Shown: positions 11,203-21,807 of the stretch, piece after piece
Numbering within the stretch: position 1 is the first letter of the stretch
How the letters are laid out: each line of letters begins with the position of its first letter
Source: Apiosordaria backusii
Taxonomy: Eukaryota; Ascomycota; Sordariomycetes; Sordariales; Lasiosphaeriaceae
DNA: 64,000 bases
Assembly (NCBI GenBank): GCA_030549205.1
Contig: JAUKTV010000011.1
Coordinates: 1,238,514 to 1,302,513 of the forward strand
Direction of reading: 5' to 3'
Made by a program: the position numbers and the translations under genes
The notes under the pieces: model-generated
Database searches by the model: none
The model's input: the letters and a program-made list of their open reading frames with translations, nothing else
Told to the model about the DNA's origin: nothing

Positions 11203-11592
11203 ACAACCTTGGGAAGTTTCCTCTTTTAAGCAGAGCGAGTAGGTCAGCCTTTCACACTTATGACGCCTGCTGTAAGCTGGTAATGCTAACAATATCTCAA
11301 TTTAGGGCCTGAACAGTGATTCCGACATTTCCATTGGCGTCGGCGACCAGTGAGGGCGCAGAAGAATGGGAAACAGAACTGCAACTTCATTGCAGGTTCG
11401 TTGGGGAACGAAGTCATGCTTATTTCCAGATAGCGAGCTATTTAATGTGAGATAAGGAGACAGTTGAGACGTGGGTAATATACCTTATCAGAAATCTCGG
11501 GCTGAGATGCATCCTTTTGTCCCTTGTGTGTTTTTGCACTTTTCAAACGCTCACGGCAATGCCAATACCTATTACAGCCCCTGATCGAAATG

Positions 11593-11796
11593 TTGCCCAG
11601 CAGGTCGTGACTAAAAGTTCAGGACCTATGCCTTCAATACTGACAAGTCTAACGCCTTTGCCTCCACCACAGAGAACTTCATCAAACCTGCGACAGTCTT
11701 GACTACCGACTCACGTACCCTCTGTCTGCCTACCTAGGTGCAGAGCAGATTCATAACCCGAAGAAGAGGGGCTCATTCTACACGGAGAGCAACTGA
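11593..11796 (+). pseudogene. Family B copy 3, relic with 8-bp palindromic insertion
   Basis: One frame reads ENFIKPATVL, then DSRTLCLP, matching NFIKIASVL and SSRTPRPP of copy 2. The frame then hits a stop inside ACCTAGGT (11732-11739). Beyond those 8 bp the alignment resumes as AEQIHNPKKRGSF, ending at TGA 11794-11796. The gap in the alignment to copy 2 is exactly the 8-bp perfect palindrome. The N-terminus is eroded (AQQVV around 11593) and no good start codon remains, so this is a dead copy. Confidence 0.65.
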
Positions 11797-12663
11797 GCAA
11801 GTAGGTACGTTATTTATTGTATTCACAGGCCTTGAGGCGTGACCTGACATCAGCTACAGGGATCTCGACAGCCTCTCCAGGTGCCGAAGCCATGCCCAAA
11901 TGGGCTGTCTATTTGGACGTCCGTCACATTCACAGAAGCTTCTGGTGCAAACCAGCCCGTGGAGTACTAGATCACATGTTGAGAGATGTTCCCGGAGACT
12001 GAGAGGTCCACAATCAGGAGGAACGATGCAGAAAGCAGACTGAGACACATGATAGGTACCAAGTGTTGTGAGTCTGACAGGTGATGGCACCGGAGTTGAG
12101 ATTCCAGTAGTGCCACGAGCAGATCTACAAGCCTCCTCTGCCTTCTCGAAAGTGAGAGGCTTCGCATGATCCAGATCGAGGGTGATCGCATTGACGGGAG
12201 GAAGGACGGAGAGGTTGAGAAAGCTGAGGGGATTGATCATTGACCCATGAAGGGCTGGAGCCTGGAAGCGGCGAGATCTGATCTGGCAAACAAGGTTTTC
12301 AGCCTCACCATCGGGAGTTTGCCTCCACCGGCACCGAAATCGAGGATTGAGTCAGCTAGGTGGATGATAAGGATGGGAATCGTGAATCCCATGTCTGGTA
12401 GTGCATGTGGCTGACAGGGATCAGCCCCACAATTGATATCCATCACGAGAAACGAATTAATGGTCCAGTGTAAGATCAAGCCACCTAGGTACCTATGCAC
12501 TGACAATTTGCACGAATTCCAGATTTGCACGTATCCAAACTCTATCTTGCTCAGGTATAAACCCAGCCCCCACAGCTTTTTTCCTCTTTTCCTCTTTTCC
12601 TCTCTTCATCTTCACAACAGTATTCCAAGCAGTACGACCAAGAACGATTCCAGACTCTCCACC
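11797..12663. other. Intergenic, promoter of family A copy 4
   Basis: No supported gene. Contains GTAGGTACGT (11801), ACCTAGGTACCTA (12483-12495) and a TATAAAC box at 12556, about 110 bp before ATG 12664. Confidence 0.4.
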
Positions 12664-13491
12664 ATGACTCTCTCATCTGGACTCGCCTCCTCCCGCTGGG
12701 CTGCCGCGTCAGCCAACGCTGATACCGCGGCTCCCACGCGCCCTGCCCCGACTGGCCTCGCGGCCTCTTGCTGGGCCTCTTCGTCGTCTGCAGCTGTTGC
12801 TGCTTCTGTTTCCCACCCGTGTGCCGCCGGCAACTCGTAAGTTCACCACTCCCATCTTTCACATTGCACTGACATTTGTTGCTAACGTTGGATAAGAATG
12901 CCCGCCACACGATGCCCAAGCTCTCCTCGGGGCACACGCCCGAGCAACTTGGAGGCCGAGACCGAGCCCACCTACCGAATCGAGAATCCCTTGAATGAAA
13001 GGGCGTTAGGCTTCCGCGCATCTCGATGGTAAGTCCATTGCTCATGTTGGTCTTGGTTGCAGTCTCGCTAACATACATGATCCAACAGGGCAACCCCACA
13101 CACCGCCACCACCACCTTTGCTTCGACATCTTCTCCCCCTTTTGCCCCGATCACACCCGGGTCCTCAATTTCGGACGCCTTCCCGCCACAAGTTCGGGTG
13201 GTGCACCATTTCCCACCACCCAACTGTCACGGCCTTCCAGCATCTCGTTGGGCACCACAGGAGAACAGCAACACTCCTTCTTCGACATCCCCCCTCCCTT
13301 CCGCACCTGCCGTCATGAACAACATGCCTGACGGCTACCAGCCCACGCCTCAGATGGAGAACCCCCTATGGGTCGGTCACACCGAGTCCTTTGAAACTCG
13401 GAACCCTCTCATGGGACCAGGTCTCTCTTATCTAGATGGGCATCTACTTGACGTGTCTCTTAAGAACTGCGTCAGTGGCATGAAGGCGTAA
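12664..13491 (+). CDS. Family A copy 4: protein with repeated GLxASRWA motifs
   Basis: Three exons, 12664-12836, 12897-13028, 13089-13491, with two 60-bp introns (GTAAGT donors). ATG 12664 sits in CCACCATGA. The signature motif of the family C-terminus occurs four times: SGLASSRWA, TGLAASCWA, LGFRASRWA and HGLPASRWAP. The third is preceded by TYRIENPLNE, the counterpart of YRVENPFPE in copy 2. The rest is Ala/Ser/Pro-rich and probably disordered. The conserved RW...HPxYxPL block of copies 1-3 is absent. Function unknown. It looks like a member rebuilt by reiterating only the terminal motif. Confidence 0.65.
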
Positions 13492-14685
13492 TTCTCAAGT
13501 ACTGCGACCTTCCCCCAAGTCGGAACCGAGGGACGAACAAAACAAATAAATGGATATCGAAGAGAACATGGCGAAGATGGAATTCGAAGTGCAAAGAGAT
13601 ATTCTTTGGTGGGGTGGGACAACGTTGTGTGGTTTTCTTTTAGGTAGATAGTATGGCGCTCTGGCTTCCATCACCATTCACGATGGCGTCTTTCGACGGG
13701 ACCGATGCAGGTTTTTAGAAGCCAGTTTTCCTGCATCGTAAGGCGAATGCCGGTCTCTTTTTTTTTTTTTTTTTGGGAGAGTCAATGATAATCACATTTG
13801 TGGAGAAAATTGGTCTATTGATGCTTGTGATGTGATGTGATTGTTCGTGTTCCATTCTAGTCGTGATTCCATTCTGTCCAACTGGGGAGGTGTCGTGGTG
13901 AAATCACAGAAGGTTCCGCCCTCGGTTCCACATAACCCGTGTCCTCCCCACCCAAACCCTATCTTCGTCAACCCTGTCTTTGTCAACCCTATCTTCGTAA
14001 ACCCTGTCTTCGTAAACCCTGTCTTCGTAAACCCTGTCTTGGTAAACCCTGTCTTATGCCCAGCCCTTGATGAACCCTTGATGAACACGTCATACCAATG
14101 GCTCTCAATAGAGGAGGCATAGGAGAAAGAGTATAGCTTAGGGGGGTGTTTGTGCTATAGAGCCTTCCTTTGATACTTGTCAACAGAGGGACAGGATGTG
14201 GAAAACGGCCCATTCCGGGTTGAGCATCGTCAGACGGATCCGATGAGCTCACTCCGATGCCGTCAGCCGCTTACGTTCCTGGGACAAATGTACGGGGATT
14301 GCTGGGACACCCTTGTTGAGCAGATCAGAAGTGTGCAAATACCGGGAGAGGCAGTGGAATGGAACTGTCAAGAGTATGTTATCGATATTTGGGATGCCAT
14401 GCAGGCTGCACAGATTATAAACGAGCAAACATAAGATCAGGGTAAGAATGAGATGCTAGTCTATTATAGTCAACACTTTGGCGACGAGTTTGGGTCAGAC
14501 GGTGACGGCCAGAATGAAGATGATAAGGATGTGGAAGGGCGAAGAGGCCAGTTCCTGTCCGAGGAATTTGTCCGTGATTCGAGCGATGAAAGCATGTAGT
14601 GCCATTTCATTACTATTTAAGCAGCAAGCCTGGGGAGTAAAGGGGCCATAGAACTTAGTCGAAAGTGAAAGTAATTCTCGTTGTT
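13492..14685. other. Intergenic with poly-T tract and minisatellite
   Basis: An uninterrupted T tract lies at about 13758-13774, followed by the 15-bp minisatellite annotated separately. No supported gene. Confidence 0.4.
13955..14055. repeat. 15-bp minisatellite
   Basis: Nearly seven units of AACCCTGTCTTCGTA with minor variants. The unit length is a multiple of three, so the plus strand reads NPVFV pentapeptides and the minus strand TKTGF. There is no in-frame ATG ahead of the array on the plus strand, so I treat it as a minisatellite rather than a gene. It could be the relic of a family A type N-terminus. Confidence 0.75.
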
Positions 14686-15912
14686 CTAGCTGTTGGTCAT
14701 GCTGCGATCCCATATTCTGTCGACTAGCCATTCTGTCCGATACCGCTGCGGTGAGATAGATTCTGGCAAAAACTCGTACCAATCTAGTCGGTCCATAGGC
14801 GTCAAATTGTTTGTTGCCTTGACAGACTCCCAGTATTCAGGATAGAAACCACTCGATTCCCAGTCAATGATCGCAGCTACTCCCCAGCTTCCATCGCTCT
14901 CCTGAAGTGCAATAATGTTTGCTGGGCGGATGTCGCCGTGCGTAAAAACGATTTTGGCTTGCGAGGTAGGCAACAAGCTTCGCAGAAGGCGTTTGTACAC
15001 CCCCGAAGCTGTATCGGATCCTTCAAAGATGAAATCTTGGAATTGTTCGGCATTCATGATGGGTGAAGAGCTGACGCGAACTAGTCGCCTTCCATCTTTA
15101 CAGCCAGCTCCTTGCAAGCCCCCAAGAGCCATATCGCCTGGAAAGTGTGACCGATCTCAATTGGCACAGGAGCGAATCAAGCTGAGAGCTGATGCGGTGC
15201 TTCTCTGTCCTGTTCATTTTAGGCCAAATCTTCTCCAAGTCAAATCCGGGAATGTAAGCTGAAAAGAGCATAACGCAATTGCCGAAGCGAACCACACCGT
15301 GTGGCTTAGGGCAGGGAAAGTGAGGGAGAACGCCTTTCAAATATGATAGCGACCGGTATTCGTTAACAGCTGACTCTGTATCTCCTAATATCTTGACAGC
15401 GATGGCATCGTTGAGGCAAAAGACCGTCCTTGAAGAGGCACACACACTTCCGTTAATAACTTTGCTGTCGGCTAATATGCTCACGAGACCCGTTGAAAGG
15501 TCTTTGAAAGGTCGAAGAAGCTCATCCAGCTCGTCGGAAAGGCCGCATATGATTGCGGAGGCATCAGTGGCACTGAGATAGGAGCGGACGTCATGGTGTT
15601 TGGTTACGGGGCTTGGAAATGAAGCGACTAGTTTCTTCTGTATTAGCTAGGAGATTTTCGGCTCGGGATTTTCGGCTCCGGATTTTCGGCTCCGTGGGGG
15701 CAATCACCTGAAAAGCGCTTGAATGACTGCAGAGACTTGGAATATGCAGTTGACAGCAGACTGGCGAGATCTGCCTCTGGGTCTTCTTCCAAGGCTTTCT
15801 GAAGGCCGCGCATTGTCTTGGCATTGAATCGAGCCGCCGGCGTCGAAGGACGTCGCTTGACGGCACGGTTCTTGGGGAGCGGCTCAGTCGGTAGAGGGTG
15901 CTTTTCGTCCAT
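14686..15912 (-). pseudogene. APH/ChoK-type phosphotransferase, one-base frameshift
   Basis: Two exons on the minus strand: 15912-15708, an 80-bp intron 15707-15628 (GTGATT donor, CTAAT branch, CTAG acceptor), then 15627-14686. Exon 1 starts MDEKHPLPTEPLPK. Exon 2 gives the kinase N-lobe (AIAVKILG with the presumed ATP-site Lys, then NEYRSL) and C-lobe (VFTHGDIRPANI, the HGDxxxxN catalytic loop, and IIDWESSGFYPEYWE). Frame changes near 15142-15144 in a TTT run on the coding strand. One extra base there accounts for it, and the total then becomes a multiple of three (about 381 aa). The gene is either freshly broken or a homopolymer error. The intron carries three copies of GCCGAAAATC. Substrate unknown. 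Confidence 0.7.
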
Positions 15913-16394
15913 TGTTGTGAGGTGGGAAGCGGCCACCTTGGAGCTGAACTGTTGAAGTGCACAATGTTTGACGTGGTTAAATTAAGCGTTGGTCTGTGCA
16001 GTGGCAAGTGGGGAAATGATGGGGCATTACAGGGACAATCTCTTCATCAAGGACTACATGCACCCGTACCTAGATGGGAATGCTGAGGCCCTGCAGTTGA
16101 GGCCCGTTCAGTTCGTCGATGGCAACCAGTCTTGGGTGTAGAGCTGTAAGGTATGCGGCCATGAGCATTTTGTGGCGTTGAACACCACGTGACCGGTCCT
16201 TCGACGAACCCGAAAAAAAGGTACAGGCATCTGTGTCAGCCTGAGCAAGGCGACCATTCCAACGTGGCACCCTTTTGGTCACCTCGGCAGAGCTCCCTTT
16301 TAGGAGATGCGCATCTATTTGATTGTTCACTATTGCACCATCATATTCTGTCACCCCGAGCCGGCCGGCTACCTGCCTAGGTAACACCAAGGAC
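15913..16394. other. Intergenic between divergent genes
   Basis: Shared upstream region of the APH-like and HET genes. A minus-strand open frame at 16070-16396 has no recognisable domain. CCTAGGTAA lies at about 16377, just before the HET start. Confidence 0.4.
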
Positions 16395-18785
16395 ATGATG
16401 GAGATGGAAGTATCACTCGCGTCTCAAAGCGGACCAGTGCCGGCTGACCTTCCCCCCCACGCTGAACCCCCGAATGTTCCAGCTGCGGCCGAATTAACGA
16501 CATCGAGCAGGCTCTGTGAATACTGCGCTTCTATCAGCATTGAGGCTTAGCTTCAGCGTGAACGGGACTATCCTCAGCACGCTCCAGACATGGAAACAGT
16601 GAGAAAAAATGCCGAGTTCTGTCGCTTGTGTCAATGGATTCGGGATATGACGTGGTACAAAGGGATAGTGAGGAGACGTCCATGTCAAGGACCAACGATA
16701 GACCCCCTATATTACTACTTCGGTACCCCTCGGAGATCCAGCGACGCGAATACAGTGTATCGAAATATCACCAGCGCCAGCGGCCCATTGGACGACGATA
16801 CGAAGAGCGTCCGCATGAGAGTCTACACAGTTAAAGGTTTGATCGAAAATCTTCGTCTTTCTTTCTTTAAGGCAGGTGTAGAATACCAGGTAGTTCGCCA
16901 GCTGACATGCGTGACTATTATGCTAGGAGACTGCGCGGTCCACCAATCACTCAAAATTCCAATTAGGAAGCTGGTTACAAGCACTTCCTCAAGCCAGGCA
17001 ATGGAGATAGCTGCAGAATGACTAAATCGATGCAATATCTGGCACAATTGCAGACGACTCGTGATCCCATCGCCCGAAACCATCGACTGGTCAGGATTCA
17101 AGTTAGAAGGCCAGCGGAACATTGACATTTTAGGGTTGATGAACCGCTCATCATCATCGATGATCCGAAAACTCGGCCGGTTGTTTTCGCAGCAGCACGA
17201 CGTGGACCGCATCCTGCCGGGTCGATTGGTAGACCTCCGCAAGTTTTCGGTCTCAGCACCCAAGAAAAAAGCGCGTCTGATTGATACGGCCTGTATTGAC
17301 TTTCACGTCAAGGCTAGGGAGCACGGCTTCTATTCCACCTTAAGTTACTGCTGGGGTGATGAGAAATTCTATATGGTTAACGAGGTTAACTTGGAATCGG
17401 CGCACATTGAGCTTCCGTACGACGACCTACCGCGCACCTTCCAAGATGCATTCCAGATTACAAAGAGCCTTGGGATCAACTTTTTGTGGATTGACGCGCT
17501 GTGTATTCTCCAAGGGAATGTTGCAGATTGGAATAGGGAGTCGGCCAAGATGCCATACATCTACAGCCGGGCGGCCTTCTGTATTGCGGCCGACTCTAGC
17601 GACGGAGCCAATGGCGGCTGCTTTAATAAGCCTGGAACAGAGAGAAAAGAAGCAGGTGACTCTATCAAGATTAGAACGACGCGGTCAGACGGCGCCGAAA
17701 GTTCACTACTTGTCTACAAGACAAATCCTTTGAACTCCCAGCCCAACGCTATCCAAGACGGCGCAGTGTCGCTCAGAGGTTGGACATACCAGGAGCGGAT
17801 TCTCTCTCCGTGCATCCTTCACTACACGTCAGAACAGCTATTCTGGGAGTGTAGACATCACTATCTGGCCCAAGACGAGACTGTCACTTGGAAGACAGGG
17901 CACTTGACCACACTGAGTGCAAGAGCGAACCTGGACTACCTCACCAACAATAAGAGCCGGAGTATCATCAGTGCGTGGTGCAGGGAAGTCATCCCTGAGT
18001 TCTCAGCACGAATGTTGACGTACCCGGGAGATAAACTGCCGGCCCTCGCTGGCATCGCCCGGCTGTACTACGGTGCAATCCAGGTTCCCTACATCGCAGG
18101 CATATGGCTCAAAGACCTCGGCTGTGGGCTCGGATGGAATCTAGACACCCAAAACCCTTCAGGCGGAACCGGTCAGACCCGCATAAACTCATTTTCTTGG
18201 ATATCCGTTGACGGGCCGGTTGTCAACAACTCGAAGTCCGCGCATCTTTTCGGGAAGAATTGGCTCACCATCGAGGACTGGAACATTCAGCTTGAAAGCA
18301 AGCATGACCCCTTTGGCGCTGTAGGGCCGTGCTCCCTCACACTAAAGGTTCTGTTGAAGCAGGCAACACTGGCCCACAGCCAACATGAATGCGTCCAGTG
18401 CCAGCACACGTGGCAGATCATCACGGCCGATCTTCCAGGAAAGGGCGACATGGAAATGGGTAGGCCATACATGGACACGGAAGAACAGGCCCGGGACGTC
18501 TGGTGCTTCCCCGTAGCTTACTCCAGTTCTGGTTCTGTCGTAGTCCTGCTAGTTTCTCCCATCACCCCACGAGACGAGGGGATATGCAGATACCGCCGGA
18601 TAGGGATACTCCATACATACTACAATGTATATAGAGATTACAGAGACGACAGTGGCATGCTTCACATCCCCTGTCGTCATTGTGGGGCATTGGGCGTGCG
18701 TCAAGGAGCGACGGAGTTCACCCAGTACCTGGTGACAGACGACTGGTTTGAGGGATGTAAGAGGGAAACAATTATTCTCGTGTAA
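16395..18785 (+). pseudogene. HET-domain (heterokaryon incompatibility) protein with two in-frame stops
   Basis: One continuous frame of 797 codons from ATG 16395, interrupted by TAG at 16548 and TGA at 17019. The N-terminus carries paired cysteines, LCEYC and FCRLC, common before HET domains. The HET core follows: YSTLSYCWGD, LPRTFQDAFQ, FLWIDALCILQ, a WNRESAKM block, IYSRAAFCIAA, and LRGWTYQERILSP with EQLFWEC. HET proteins trigger cell death on fusion of incompatible hyphae. The first stop could come from CAG by a CpA-to-TpA change, the RIP type; the second probably from TGG. There is no frameshift or intron that would remove them. Alternatively translation starts within the open part (first ATG 17139), leaving a HET domain without its N-terminus. 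Confidence 0.8.
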
Positions 18786-19910
18786 TTATTACCTTGACAG
18801 TAGTAACTTGAAAGGTACCGCCGGCCTGTCCAAGAAGTGGACGTCTGAGAACTAGTGGCTGTGACCGGATCAGCTAGGTACGGATACCCCACAGACTTTG
18901 CGATTGGGTTACCTATTCTGATCACAGGTATCATTCCAGAATTCATTGACCTCGATTCCGCACTTTACACCTCACTTTTCGCCACTAACGAAGTCTTGTA
19001 GCTGCAATAGACTTCTGCGGACAGCAAGATCCCGGAATGGGAGCAAAAGTTGACGGAAGAATCGAAGAGAAATAGAATTAAAGTTGATAATTTAACGCTT
19101 GATTATAAAGAGATTGAACGTGTGGTGGTAAAAGAAAAAGGAAATTGGCATGGAGCAACAATGGGACGAGAGATGGGCTGAGTGGGGCCAGCTAAGGTAG
19201 GTAACTTGAACGAATGCTGAAAATATGAAGACGTTATTGGATTTCCAGTGGCTGTTGGTCATAATTGGGGCCGTGGCTAGGATTCAAGGACTTGTTGAAA
19301 AGCAGGGGATGAAGGAGCTTGATGAGTTCGTGAAGGGGTGATTGGATGGGTTGCCAGCTGAGCCGGAGCCAGTTCGCAACCTTTTCAGTCACTAAGAGGC
19401 TCGTGAGATTATTTACCAATTCGCAACCCTTTCAGTCACTAAGAGGCTCGTGAGATTATTTACTTGGCTGTAGAGAAATATTGTGTCCTGTGTCTATTCT
19501 TATTCGCAGCGTGTCATTGGTAAGTTCAATCTATTACGACTTAGGTACCTGGTAAATACAAGGTCTTATGCAGTATTCGACGCATGCAAAACTGGTCTCA
19601 ACAGACGGGCAGACACCAGAAGTGAAGTAGGTGGCGCACCTATCAGAGGGTCCATTGCACCTTGAACAGCACTTAGCAAGGCACATGCTCTGATATTCAT
19701 AATCTCAAGAATAAGCTCTAACGAGTGACATGGAGAAATACAAAGTCTGAACGAGTGTCATAGAGTCAGAAAGTTATGAAACATCAGAGACTTTGACCCA
19801 ACGTCATCCATCTCATCCCGTCCCCTCATCATATGCTCAATACCAAAGATTCCGAGTCATTCCCTCCCCCACCACAGCAACTGCATTCTATCCCCAACAT
19901 GAACACTATT
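18786..19910. other. Intergenic with 47-bp tandem duplication
   Basis: No supported gene. A 44-bp sequence beginning TTCGCAACC is duplicated at 19373-19416 and 19420-19463, period 47, one difference. TTAGGTACCT occurs at 19541-19550. Confidence 0.5.
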
Positions 19911-21100
19911 CTTTAGCATTTCTACTATAATGCTATAGGGGAGAGGATCTTTTATATAGATGCAATAGCTACTGGCAATTAGGCTAATATTAGTCTCTAA
20001 ATTCTTAGTTTTAGTCGATATATTATTGAATAGTATTTTAAAGCTTTATATATAGCCGGTAAGTTTAATACCTTAGATTTTATACCGTTAATGTTTATAT
20101 ATAACTCTTAATATAATTTTATTATAATTATTAAGGGATAAAGATATTAATTATAATATTTGCAATTTTACTTTATCCTATTCTAATTGTAAGTTCTTTT
20201 TAAAGAAGGTCTTTTTCTTTATAGGCTAGATTTTAACTAGTAGTTATCAGTTTAATATTGGTAAGAAAAATATACCTCTGTATATATTAAAAAGGGATAT
20301 ATTAATAAGTTAAGATAGATAGACTAAAGATATATTATTATATAGGATAAAAAGGATAAAAGGGATTGGCTAGTTAAAGGTTTTAATATACTATTACATT
20401 TTGTTTAAATATTGTTAGAATATTACTGGTTTAATAAGTTTAGCTTTTAATTCTTTTTTAATTTCGAAACCTTTAAAAAGCCTTAGGTACGTTTCTATAT
20501 CGACTTTGCCGTTAAAGTTCTTTTAAACTTTTGAAATAGAAAGCTTTACTTTGATATTAAAAAAAAGGTATAGGAGAAAATAATTATTTAAGAGGACGGA
20601 CGATGTAAAATGTATACTGAAATAATCACTACTTATATAACCTTAGAAGATAGGATTGTAGAGCTGTTTAAAAGTCTTAAAAAGGTTATTGATTATTAGG
20701 CCTATTTAGTTATATTTAGTAAGGGGCTGGATATAAAGATTAAAAGTATTGTAAGATTAGAGGGCTAAGATTTTTGGGATGTTACTATAAATAAAGATCT
20801 ATTATATTTGTAAGTAGTAGTGATACTAGATAATAGATATACCTAGATAGAGTTTATCAAATCGATTCGTGCCGTGATCCTTTTTAAGTGCAGGTTCGGC
20901 AATATTATTAAGCCTAATCTAGTCTTAAACCGCTTTGTAATTAGCTTGATTGTATCGATATAGGACTTTATACTAATCGAAAAGGGACTACTAGGAGCTT
21001 ATTTAGTAGATTTAAAAGATATTATCGATAGTGAAGGAAAGTTCGATATCCTTAATAAGGTGTTTTAATTAAAGAAAGTTAACCTTAACCTCTTTCCTTA
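19911..21100. mobile_element. AT-rich, RIP-like relic
   Basis: Composition switches abruptly to A/T-dominated DNA with TATA and TAA/TAG everywhere and no long open frame. This is the look of a repeat mutated by RIP. Family and orientation cannot be told. The right edge near 21100 abuts a Ser-rich reading frame. Confidence 0.5.
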
Positions 21101-21106
21101 AAGGGA

Positions 21107-21562
21107 GTGATAATCGGTCTCTATACAAAACTGAAGAGAAGCTCCAGGGACGTTTTGATCCCTACTCGCAGCGCCTTAAGGCAGGGCTCATCATCAAGCG
21201 ATCAGTCCTCTAGCAAATCCAGCAACTCACCCCCTTCACTTGTTGTTAGTAACTCATCTTCTGAGATGCCGACCGGGAGTATGGATGTGGACACGGAAAG
21301 CCAGGATACGGCGCCGACTACGCCAAGGCTGTCTCGTTCTCTGTCTCGTTCTCTGTCTCGATCAAGCGTTGGCAATATATCACCTTCAACAGTCACCGAC
21401 AGCACCTCGGCGTCTGACCATACAGATGTGACTGCCCGTGCGGCAGCAACCAAGAAGTCATTGAAACGATCTTTAGACGACAGCGACTCACAACATGAAT
21501 TCGGGAGCGGCAATGGAAGCAAGAGAAGGAGGTTCCTCGACATGGTTCATGGTTGTGCGTAA
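21107..21562 (+). CDS. Ser-rich basic protein, 5'-truncated ORF fragment
   Basis: Open frame of 151 codons beginning right at the edge of the AT-rich relic, with no ATG until 21266. It is dominated by Ser/Thr/Asp, includes three LSRS units, and ends with basic clusters (KKSLKR and SKRRRF) resembling a bipartite nuclear signal. The absent start and its position suggest the 5' part was lost to, or mutated together with, the neighbouring relic. An upstream exon inside the relic cannot be excluded. No known domain. Confidence 0.4.
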   Translation: MIIGLYTKLKRSSRDVLIPTRSALRQGSSSSDQSSSKSSNSPPSLVVSNSSSEMPTGSMDVDTESQDTAPTTPRLSRSLSRSLSRSSVGNISPSTVTDSTSASDHTDVTARAAATKKSLKRSLDDSDSQHEFGSGNGSKRRRFLDMVHGCA

Positions 21563-21807
21563 CATCCGGGATGGAGATGGCTCATAGATAGATGTGGAAC
21601 AGGGAGTTGGTGCATTGTTCTTACGCGAGGCTCAGCCGAGCAGATTAACAGGGTGGCTTTTAAAGGTTGCGTGGAGGTCACGGAGGGAGCAGGGCTGCAC
21701 GGTATGGCATGCACAAAATTTATGAATACTTCCAATTTCCCGATCGTAAAACAGATTTCTTTAGACTAATTCGATTTCCTAATGCGGTAATTAAAACCGC
21801 CCTTATT

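Noticed and set aside
13841..14122. Plus-strand NPVFV repeat ORF as a gene
   Set aside because: No ATG before the repeats and no conserved flank; the 15-bp minisatellite alone explains the open frame.
15591..15912. A separate 83-aa minus-strand gene using the acceptor at 15638
   Set aside because: Using CTAG at 15628, with a CTAAT branch point about 18 nt upstream, joins the same first exon in frame to the APH-like kinase, which otherwise has no start codon.
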